A stretch of DNA of 5,409 nt from contig CAJXNF010000226.1 of NCBI GenBank assembly GCA_913056375.1, positions 1-5,409 on the forward strand, written 5' to 3'. Below the pieces are notes generated by a model. That model was not told the origin of the DNA. It searched no databases and saw nothing but the letters and a program-made list of their open reading frames with translations. Below are positions 1 through 5,409 of the stretch, one piece after another (positions within the stretch are counted from its first letter, which is position 1; each line of letters opens with the position of its first letter). Origin of the DNA: an uncultured Pseudomonadota bacterium (GTDB taxonomy: Bacteria; SAR324; NAC60-12). The translations under genes were made by a program, and so were the position numbers.

Positions 1-414
1 CAAGCTCAGTTAAATGAAGCAAATGGGTCAAATTGAATTGCAGAATTCTTTGCCAAACCAGTACAAACGAAGCTTGAAAGCTAATGATTTTTAAAAAAGA
101 TATTATCATCACTCTTATCACTATAAATAACTGAAGGTAAAATACTGATACTGCCACCATTATTTACAGCATTGCGGTTACTTTCAAAATAAATATATTG
201 ACCTCCGTACATTTCAAAACCCTGTCGGAAATTTTCAGAGAAGCTCACGCAACCTTCTATGCACAAAATTCACAAGTTAGATTCAAAAAAAATTTTAACA
301 TGGCCTTTCCGTAGGTAGACAGAAAAACAAATTTTTAAAACCAGCAAAGATACCTAAGAAAAATGCTTTTAAAAATAATTAAAGCAAGCTTGCATTAGAT
401 TCAATAGTCCGTGA

Positions 415-442
415 AAAAAAGATTATAAAAAAAATCTTTTTT
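415..442. terminator. A/T hairpin, possible weak intrinsic terminator
   Basis: AAAAAAGATT (415-424) and AATCTTTTTT (433-442) are perfect inverted repeats of 10 bp around an 8-base loop, with another T-run at 446-450. The A-run, stem, T-run layout is that of a bidirectional rho-independent terminator. The stem has only one G:C pair, so it would be weak, and an accidental A/T palindrome is quite possible in such AT-rich DNA. Confidence 0.25.
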
Positions 443-449
443 AAATTTT

Positions 450-517
450 TAATGATAAATTTAAATTAAATTAGATTATCGGCCTAAATTTATCATTTTT
501 TTCTAATGATGAATTTA
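450..517. repeat. Three-arm inverted/direct repeat (ATGATAAAT word)
   Basis: AATGATAAATTTA (451-463) has a perfect 13-base reverse complement at 485-497. A second forward copy, AATGATGAATTTA (505-517), differs at one base. The middle arm can pair with the first arm (13 bp, 21-base loop) or with the third (13 positions, one of them a T/G pair that is a wobble in RNA, 7-base loop). The two pairings are mutually exclusive. The core word ATGATAAAT occurs again at 586-594. The third arm overlaps a TATAAT hexamer (516-521). This could be a set of operator half-sites or an attenuator-like leader. No known regulator motif is recognised. Confidence 0.5.
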
Positions 518-521
518 TAAT
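516..521 (+). promoter_or_regulatory. Candidate -10 hexamer TATAAT
   Basis: This is an exact match to the sigma-70 -10 consensus, overlapping the third arm of the upstream repeat. No acceptable -35 hexamer lies 15-19 bases upstream, and perfect matches are expected by chance in DNA this AT-rich. If used, it would give a leader of about 210 bases before crtE. Confidence 0.2.
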
Positions 522-555
522 AAATATTTGATTAATTAAATTCTCACAGTCCTAT

Positions 556-575
556 CTAGTAATGTAACTAGTAAT
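556..575 (+). repeat. Short tandem-spaced direct repeat CTAGTAAT
   Basis: CTAGTAAT occurs at 556-563 and again at 568-575, a 12-base repeat distance, immediately upstream of the TATAAT at 577-582. The position would suit a protein-binding site next to a promoter. The repeat is only 8 bases long, so chance is a real alternative. Confidence 0.25.
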
Positions 576-576
576 T

Positions 577-582
577 TATAAT
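577..582 (+). promoter_or_regulatory. Candidate -10 hexamer TATAAT
   Basis: This second exact TATAAT lies just after the CTAGTAAT direct repeat and about 155 bases before the crtE start. No TTGACA-like hexamer sits at proper spacing and there is no extended TG motif. It is the likelier of the two hexamers because it is nearer the operon, but it would need an activator or an alternative sigma factor. Confidence 0.25.
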
Positions 583-728
583 TTCATGATAAATCTTTTG
601 TCGAACTCTTCTGTTTTTTCTCACGTAAATTTAAAATTAATTTTTAAATAATGATATCAATAATTTAGTTATTCATTTCACTAAGCACACTCATTGCAGA
701 AGATGAATCCTACATTCAAACCGCATAT

Positions 729-733
729 GGAGG
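729..733 (+). promoter_or_regulatory. Shine-Dalgarno GGAGG of crtE
   Basis: GGAGG ends 4 bases before the ATG at 738 and 10 bases before a second in-frame ATG at 744. It is the only strong ribosome-binding sequence near the gene's 5' end, so it fixes the start to one of these two codons. The first is slightly too close and the second slightly too far, so the choice between them is open. Confidence 0.7.
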
Positions 734-737
734 TTCC

Positions 738-1859
738 ATGGAAATGAGTTCAAACGCTATTTATGATAATCCCTTCAGAGTATTGGGAGAACGATATTTT
801 TCTCTACATGTGAATCATACCAAACAGATAGAGAAAGAATTCATTTCAGAAAGTAAATGTTTGAATTCTTTGGGTTGGGCAGCGCAGAAAATTAAAATTG
901 TGCCAGCAGAAATGAAATCTTTCTTGCGGCAAAATGGAGTATTAAAAGATAGTGCTGACTACCATTTAATGACAGAGGGAAAACTTTTCAGAGCGCAGTT
1001 GGCCTTGGCTGCAGCACACCTTCATCGTTTAGATGAAAAGACTGCGCTTCAGCTAGCCTGTGTAACAGAATTTATCCACAACGCATCGCTTGTCCATGAC
1101 GATATTCAGGATCAGGACGAAACGCGAAGAAACCGCGCAACGGTTTGGAAGCAATATGGATCAAACAATGCGCTTCTTCTGGGAGATTTACTACTGAGCA
1201 AAGCTTACGAAATGCTCGGTATCCTAGGCATGCAGCACTACCGTGGTCCAAGATTGATCGGTCTACTCGGTGAGAAGATAGCGCTGCTGATTCAAGGGCA
1301 GTCAGATGAGTTGGAGCACCAAAGTGATTTGACCCTGCCTTTACAAACCTATGAACACATTGCACTCTGCAAAACAGGAGCTCTGCTTTCCTTCCCCGTA
1401 GAGGCTGCCCTAATTCTGTCAGGTGTTCAAGAGAGGGAATGTGGTCGGGTGAGTCAAATTTTTGGACGATTTGGAGTGGCCTACCAGATTCATGACGACA
1501 TCATTGATTTGTGTGCTTCAAACAAAGGTCGCGATTTTCCGGGCTCAGATCTGAGGGAAGGTCGGGTCAGCGCAGTAATTCTACAATTTTGGCAGCAATC
1601 CTCGCCAAAAGTGAGGGAGCAATTCGAAATTTTCTTCAAGAATGAAAAATGTCGTCGTGATCCTGAGCAATTAGCCTACTGGGTCAATGCACTGGTCAAC
1701 ACACAGGTTCTGGAAGCAAGCTTTCAATACCTTACGGAGACGCTTGCAAACTGCCGCCAAGAAGCTGCTGAGCTACCAGATCCCCTGAGTTCATTCATGT
1801 TGTTAGTCATCTCACAGTTGGAAAAGCGCTTTCAGCCAGAATTGGAGCTGTTGGCATGA
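738..1859 (+). CDS. crtE: Geranylgeranyl diphosphate synthase CrtE (polyprenyl synthetase family)
   Basis: The enzyme condenses IPP with allylic diphosphates to make C20 geranylgeranyl diphosphate, the precursor of phytoene, in the cytoplasm. It has the first Asp-rich motif DDIQDQD (121-127, DDx4D), followed by RR (130-131), LLLGDLLLSKA (146-156), the KT pair (212-213) and the second Asp-rich motif DDIID (253-257). K82, R85 and H114 match the IPP-binding Lys, Arg and His of the family. Residue 116, five before the first Asp-rich motif, is Ala; bacterial farnesyl synthases have an aromatic residue there, so a product longer than C15 is expected. Oddities are EGKLFRA (80-86) where GGKRLRP is usual, RRNRAT for RRGxPT, and an N-terminus about 35 residues longer than usual, encoded by AT-richer DNA. 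The start is supported by GGAGG at 729-733, with M3 as the alternative. The stop overlaps the next start, and the carotenoid neighbours support CrtE over a quinone-chain synthase. Confidence 0.93.
   Translation: MEMSSNAIYDNPFRVLGERYFSLHVNHTKQIEKEFISESKCLNSLGWAAQKIKIVPAEMKSFLRQNGVLKDSADYHLMTEGKLFRAQLALAAAHLHRLDEKTALQLACVTEFIHNASLVHDDIQDQDETRRNRATVWKQYGSNNALLLGDLLLSKAYEMLGILGMQHYRGPRLIGLLGEKIALLIQGQSDELEHQSDLTLPLQTYEHIALCKTGALLSFPVEAALILSGVQERECGRVSQIFGRFGVAYQIHDDIIDLCASNKGRDFPGSDLREGRVSAVILQFWQQSSPKVREQFEIFFKNEKCRRDPEQLAYWVNALVNTQVLEASFQYLTETLANCRQEAAELPDPLSSFMLLVISQLEKRFQPELELLA
1844..1847 (+). promoter_or_regulatory. Shine-Dalgarno GGAG of crtIB, inside crtE
   Basis: GGAG lies 8 bases before the ATG at 1856, within the last codons of crtE. 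With the ATGA stop/start overlap, it supports this start and suggests translational coupling of the two genes. Confidence 0.6.
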
Positions 1860-4306
1860 CAGGATCGCCCACAGCCCTGGTAATCGGCTCCGGTTTTGGA
1901 GGTCTGGCTGCAGCCCTTCGTCTGAAAGCCAAGGGCTATGAGGTCACAATTGTTGAACGTCAGCCAGATCTTGGCGGAAGAGCACGGGTCTTCCGTAGAA
2001 ATGGTTTTGTCTATGATGCCGGACCAACTGTTGTAACAGCACCGTTTCTCCTTGATGAACTCTTTAAACTCTTCAACCGGAACCCAGAAGATTACCTAAA
2101 GATTGTTCCCGTAGAACCTTGGTACCGCTTCCGATTCAATGATGGAGAAACTTTCGATTATGGAGGCACCATTGAAGGTACTCTGAATGAAATCGAGAGG
2201 CTCTCACCAGAGGATCGTGATGGATATTTGAATCTTGTCCAGGAGTCACGGCGAATTTTCGAAAAAGGTTTTAGCGAGTTAGCTCATATCCCATTCCATC
2301 GATGGAGCACAATGCTCCGTCAGGTTCCTGCGCTACTAAAACTCCGCAGTTACCGTTCAGTCTATCAGATGGTTTCAGCCCACCTGAAAGACGAACGCCT
2401 CCGCCAGGCTTTCAGTATTCAGCCCCTACTCGTGGGTGGGAATCCCTTTACTACGACCTCGATTTATTCGCTGATCCACTATCTTGAACGCAAATGGGGT
2501 GTGCACTTTGCCATGGGCGGTACAGGCGCCATTGTGTCCGGACTCGAGAAACTCCTTCGAGAAGAAGGGGTTCAAATAAAAACCAATGCTACTGTCACCA
2601 AGATCATCACCCAACAGCGACGGGTAACCGGAGTAGAATTGGGAAACAGTGGTGAAGTGCTATCAGCAGATTTGGTGGTCTGTAATGCAGACCCTCCATT
2701 TGTCTACGAACATCTGCTTGATTTTCCCCAGCGCAAACGTTGGTCAAATTGGCGTCTTCGTCAGTTGCGCTACTCAATGGGGCTCTTCGTTCTTTATTTT
2801 GGGACAACTCGTCAATACCCAGGAGTAGCTCATCACACAATCACGATGGGGCCTCGCTACAAGGAGCTGTTGGCTGACATATTCGATAAGAAGCATCTTG
2901 CTGAAGACATGAGCTTGTACCTGCACCGTCCGACAGCAACAGATCCAACGATGGCTCCGGCTGGTTGTGATACTTTTTATGTGCTCTCTCCTGTCCCAAA
3001 CAACCTGAGCGGAATCAACTGGGAGGAAGTCGGGCCACGCTATCGAGATGCTGTCGTCAAAGAGCTGGAGCGTACTCTTCTGCCTGGCTTGTGCGAATGC
3101 ATCACAGAAGACTTTTTTGTGACTCCCGACTACTTTGAGCAGGAACTCTTGACCCGCCATGGCACTGGATTTTCGATCCAGCCACTGTTTACCCAATCTG
3201 CCAATTTCCGTTTTCACAATAAGTCAGAAGAAGTCGATGGTCTCTACTTTGTTGGAGCTGGAACTCACCCTGGGGCAGGAATGCCAGGAGTATTGAGTTC
3301 TGCGAAAGTTTTGGATCAATTGATCCCCTCTGTATCCAACAAAACGACTCCGCAGAGGACTCTGAAAAAGAAATCGTCATCCCACACGAAATCTGAGACA
3401 AAAAGTCATGCAGCGGTGTTGGCCTATCATGGAAAAAGCTTTCACTGGGCTGGTCGGCTGTTACCCCAATCACAGTTTAATGACGCCTCCTTGCTATATG
3501 CTTTTTGTCGGCATGTGGACGATTTGGCGGACGAAGCAAGTGATCCTAGAGAAGCTAAAATCCGACTGGATCAACTTCGTCAGGACCTTTGGAGTGACAA
3601 GCCCAAACAGCCTTTGAACCAAGCGTTTCGTCAATTAATGGCAGATCAACAGTTGGAACAGTGTTGGGTAGAAGACTTGATTGAAGGTGTACTTTCTGAC
3701 TTAGGGGAGGTCTGTCTACAAACGCAGGAAGAACTCATCTGCTACGCCTATCGAGTTGCCGGAACAGTTGGTTTAATGATGGCCCAGGTTTTGGGCTGCC
3801 GTGATCCCCATGCATTGGCATTTGCGACTGACCTAGGCATTGCCATGCAGTTGACCAACATTGCCCGTGATGTCCATGAGGATGCCCAACGTGGTCGCCT
3901 CTACATACCTCAGCAATGGCTGGGAGAGAATCCAGTATCGGCTGTGCAGCTGGTTGAGGGGAATCAAGAAGCCCGTCATGCAGCTGAAACAGCCGTGGAA
4001 CGCTTGCTCGATCTCGCAGAGTTGTATTATCACAGTGGGTACCAAGGTATGCGCTACTTGCCCATGCGAGTACGCTTGGGAATCCTCACAGCACGGGCAC
4101 TTTATCGTGCAATCGGGGATGAAATTTACCCTGAGCCTAGGATTATCTGGGAGAGGCGAGCCCGTGTTTCTATGGCTCGTAAGTGTAGGTTGACCATCAC
4201 AAGTTTGTTTGAATTTCTCTTCGATACCCAAACCTGGCCAGTAGGGAAACCTCAGCAACACGAACCACAATTACACCAGCACCTGAATTGTGTGAGGGTT
4301 GGCTAA
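1856..4306 (+). CDS. crtIB: Fused phytoene desaturase-phytoene synthase (CrtI-CrtB)
   Basis: This bifunctional 816-residue protein should join two GGPP into phytoene (C-terminal half) and desaturate it towards lycopene (N-terminal half), probably at the membrane surface. Residues 1 to about 490 are a full-length CrtI. They have the dinucleotide-binding GSGFGG (11-16), E34 and GGRA (40-43) for FAD, and a C-terminal bacterial phytoene dehydrogenase signature (462-482) containing GAGTHPGAGMPG. Residues 491-519 form a basic Ser/Thr/Lys-rich linker. Residues from about 520 to 816 are a full-length CrtB: YAFCRHVDDLADE (548-560, first Asp-rich DxxxD), both squalene/phytoene synthase signatures (630-645 and 660-685) with NIARDVHEDA (668-677), and a conserved helix around 746-775. 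No expected catalytic motif is missing from either half. The linker has no Met and no ribosome-binding site, so a separate CrtB start is unlikely. GGPP synthase and CrtY neighbours argue for C40 phytoene rather than a C30 diapophytoene pathway. The number of desaturation steps (four, giving lycopene) is inferred from crtY. Confidence 0.95.
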   Translation: MTGSPTALVIGSGFGGLAAALRLKAKGYEVTIVERQPDLGGRARVFRRNGFVYDAGPTVVTAPFLLDELFKLFNRNPEDYLKIVPVEPWYRFRFNDGETFDYGGTIEGTLNEIERLSPEDRDGYLNLVQESRRIFEKGFSELAHIPFHRWSTMLRQVPALLKLRSYRSVYQMVSAHLKDERLRQAFSIQPLLVGGNPFTTTSIYSLIHYLERKWGVHFAMGGTGAIVSGLEKLLREEGVQIKTNATVTKIITQQRRVTGVELGNSGEVLSADLVVCNADPPFVYEHLLDFPQRKRWSNWRLRQLRYSMGLFVLYFGTTRQYPGVAHHTITMGPRYKELLADIFDKKHLAEDMSLYLHRPTATDPTMAPAGCDTFYVLSPVPNNLSGINWEEVGPRYRDAVVKELERTLLPGLCECITEDFFVTPDYFEQELLTRHGTGFSIQPLFTQSANFRFHNKSEEVDGLYFVGAGTHPGAGMPGVLSSAKVLDQLIPSVSNKTTPQRTLKKKSSSHTKSETKSHAAVLAYHGKSFHWAGRLLPQSQFNDASLLYAFCRHVDDLADEASDPREAKIRLDQLRQDLWSDKPKQPLNQAFRQLMADQQLEQCWVEDLIEGVLSDLGEVCLQTQEELICYAYRVAGTVGLMMAQVLGCRDPHALAFATDLGIAMQLTNIARDVHEDAQRGRLYIPQQWLGENPVSAVQLVEGNQEARHAAETAVERLLDLAELYYHSGYQGMRYLPMRVRLGILTARALYRAIGDEIYPEPRIIWERRARVSMARKCRLTITSLFEFLFDTQTWPVGKPQQHEPQLHQHLNCVRVG
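3326..3412 (+). other. Interdomain linker of the CrtI-CrtB fusion
   Basis: This encodes residues 491-519 of the fusion. Within 496-518 there are six Lys, one Arg and two His against one Glu, and ten Ser/Thr, with no hydrophobic core. This composition suggests a flexible, positively charged tether, which could help hold the enzyme at anionic membrane lipids. It falls exactly where a free CrtI would end and a free CrtB would begin. Confidence 0.75.
4294..4298 (+). promoter_or_regulatory. Shine-Dalgarno GAGGG of crtY, inside crtIB
   Basis: GAGGG lies 9 bases before the ATG at 4308, within the last codons of crtIB. It supports this ATG as the crtY start and independent or coupled re-initiation just after the TAA at 4304-4306. 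Confidence 0.6.
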
Positions 4307-4307
4307 A

Positions 4308-5409
4308 ATGCAAGTCTGGGACGCCATCGTACTTGGAGCTGGGTGTGCTGGACTGACTCTGATTAATGAGTTGATTGCTCGTGGTGAAGGCCAACTCAGG
4401 ATTTTGTTGTTGGAAGAAAGAAACGAGTACACAAATGATCGTACTTGGTGCTTCTGGAATACGCTCAATCACCGTTTTGAAAATGCAGTTTCTTACCGAT
4501 GGTCGGGCTGGAACGTTCATTATGCAGGAGAAGTCGCCCACTGCCGAGGTGCTTACCAGTATCAGTATTTGCGAGCAGAACACTTTTACAAGCTGGCCCT
4601 AGCTCCAGTCTATTCTTCCTCAAAAACAACTCTGAAACTGGGGGAGCGCATCCAGACTGTTCAGGAAGGGGAAGACCTTGTTCATATTCAAACCCATCAG
4701 GGTTCTTATGCGGGTCGGTATGTCATCGATACTCGGCCCATCGATCAACAAAATCGAAATGCGAAGCATCCCAATGTCCATTGGCTACAGCATTTTCTGG
4801 GCTGGAAAGTAAAAACAGAGCACGCTTGTTTTCAAAGTCAGCAAGTCACTCTGATGGACTTTGAAGCAGAGGAGGACGCTGCGGAAATTCTCGGAGTTGG
4901 TGACAAAGAAACAGATGGTGCTCTGCCAGGTATTCCTTTCATCTATGTCCTGCCTTTCTCATCCACCGAAGCATTGGTTGAGAGTACTTGGTTTGGACCA
5001 AAGGTGTTGGCAAAGAGTGTCTATCGAGAACAGCTACAGAGGTATCTACAAAAGAAAAGAGCGGGGAACTACGAAATCATCGAACAGGAATACGGTGTGC
5101 TGCCAATGTCCACGCTACCAACGACCACACAGCCAACAAGAAGAATTAGGCAGCTTGGTCTGGCTGGTGGTGCGGCTCGCCCTAGCACTGGCTATGCGTT
5201 CTTGGCAATTCAGCGTCAGGCACAAAGGCTTGCAGATCAATTATTGAAGGGGGACTGGGGAAACTTCCCAGACTATTACAGTACCCAATCCCGCTTATTG
5301 GACGCTACTTTTCTAAGAGTTCTTCAGCAAAATCCACAACGAGGTCCTGAATTATTTTGGCGGTTGTTTCGATATGCGAACTCTGATGCGCTCGTTCGCT
5401 TTCTTGCCG
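4308..5409 (+). CDS. crtY: Lycopene beta-cyclase CrtY, 3' end cut by window
   Basis: CrtY closes the ends of lycopene into beta-ionone rings, giving beta-carotene via gamma-carotene, as a flavin-dependent membrane-associated enzyme that does no net redox. The frame from ATG 4308 is open to the window edge (367 codons plus one base) and covers nearly the whole bacterial CrtY family length of about 380-390 residues. Visible motifs in order are GAGCAG (10-15, dinucleotide binding), E36, DRTWCFW (44-50), DTRP (141-144), FLGW (163-166), LPFSSTEALVEST (215-227), GVLPM (263-267), GGAARPSTGYAF (287-298) and DATFLRVL (332-339). The LVEST stretch with E225 corresponds to the plant FLEET motif, whose acidic residue is needed for cyclisation. 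The gene starts one base after the crtIB stop, preceded by GAGGG. Beta specificity rests on family resemblance; the last 15-20 residues are not visible. Confidence 0.94.
   Translation, partial: MQVWDAIVLGAGCAGLTLINELIARGEGQLRILLLEERNEYTNDRTWCFWNTLNHRFENAVSYRWSGWNVHYAGEVAHCRGAYQYQYLRAEHFYKLALAPVYSSSKTTLKLGERIQTVQEGEDLVHIQTHQGSYAGRYVIDTRPIDQQNRNAKHPNVHWLQHFLGWKVKTEHACFQSQQVTLMDFEAEEDAAEILGVGDKETDGALPGIPFIYVLPFSSTEALVESTWFGPKVLAKSVYREQLQRYLQKKRAGNYEIIEQEYGVLPMSTLPTTTQPTRRIRQLGLAGGAARPSTGYAFLAIQRQAQRLADQLLKGDWGNFPDYYSTQSRLLDATFLRVLQQNPQRGPELFWRLFRYANSDALVRFLA

Larger units (their letters stand above)
1..737. other. AT-rich intergenic/leader region without a convincing gene
   Basis: No coding sequence here can be supported. 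The DNA is very AT-rich: positions 421-540 have 14 G+C in 120 bases, against roughly 45-65% in sampled stretches of the crt genes. The forward frame open at the left edge stops at 34-36 after 11 codons and could at most be the tail of an upstream gene. Minus-strand frames at 81-269 and 1-160 are short and lack recognisable motifs. Non-coding structure includes a perfect A/T hairpin (415-442), a three-arm repeat (450-517), a further copy of the repeat word at 586-594, a short direct repeat (556-575), the palindrome GCAAGCTTGC (384-393) and two TATAAT hexamers (516-521, 577-582). The region most likely ends an upstream unit and carries the operon's promoter, but I cannot place a transcription start. 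Confidence 0.7.

Noticed and set aside
1..36. Possible C-terminal tail of an upstream + strand gene (11 codons then TGA)
   Set aside because: It is too short to distinguish from a chance open frame.
1..160. Minus-strand frame from ATG 160 running off the left edge, hydrophobic translation
   Set aside because: It has no ribosome-binding site, and hydrophobic residues are expected from AT-rich codons. Only about 53 codons are visible and no motif is recognised.
81..269. Minus-strand small reading frame of about 55-61 codons (TTG 266 or GTG 248 start) with GAAGG before the GTG
   Set aside because: It has no ATG at its 5' end, a stop lies immediately upstream, no family is recognisable and it sits in AT-rich DNA. 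It could be a gene remnant, but the sequence alone does not support a call.
598..637. TTGTCG (598-603) with TAAAAT (632-637) as a sigma-70 promoter
   Set aside because: The spacing is 28 bases, far outside the usual 15-19.
2774..3217. Long antisense frames inside crtIB (also 3833-4270)
   Set aside because: They lie wholly opposite well-conserved enzyme domains and have no recognisable motifs. They are shadow frames.
3408..3617. A separate gene start (ATG 3408) at the CrtI/CrtB junction
   Set aside because: It is in another frame than CrtB and its translation shows no phytoene synthase motif. The CrtB motifs are all in the crtIB frame.
4375..5247. Plus-strand frames at 4375-4602, 4499-4864 and 4861-5247
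   Set aside because: All lie inside crtY, whose frame carries the complete set of cyclase motifs and is uninterrupted to the window edge.

Overview
The window holds the front part of a bacterial carotenoid (beta-carotene) biosynthesis operon on the + strand, behind about 740 bases of very AT-rich DNA in which I find no convincing gene. Three genes follow almost without gaps. crtE (738-1859) encodes a geranylgeranyl diphosphate synthase. Next is an 816-residue protein (1856-4306) that fuses a complete CrtI-type phytoene desaturase to a complete CrtB-type phytoene synthase. The last is crtY (4308 to the window end), a lycopene beta-cyclase missing only its extreme C-terminus. Together they would take IPP/allylic diphosphates to GGPP, then phytoene, lycopene and beta-carotene.

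The genes are tightly coupled. The crtE stop and the crtIB start share an ATGA overlap, and crtIB and crtY are separated by one base (TAA-A-ATG). Each start has a purine-rich Shine-Dalgarno-like sequence. The operon probably continues past the right edge.

The unusual element is the single-chain CrtI-CrtB protein. Its halves are joined by a short, basic, Ser/Thr/Lys-rich linker, and there is no ATG or ribosome-binding site from which CrtB could be made separately. The left region (about 12% G+C at 421-540) carries a three-arm repeat of an ATGATAAAT-type word that can form two mutually exclusive hairpins. It also has an A/T hairpin and two TATAAT hexamers without good -35 partners. The promoter and control region of the operon presumably lie here, but that is inference.

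The organism is a bacterium: Shine-Dalgarno sites, overlapping genes and a bacterial-type CrtY (GxGxxG plus DRTWCFW) all say so. The E-I-B-Y order, moderate G+C genes and AT-rich spacer resemble carotenoid clusters of marine, often proteorhodopsin-bearing, bacteria. The window has no taxonomic marker, so I do not assign a lineage.
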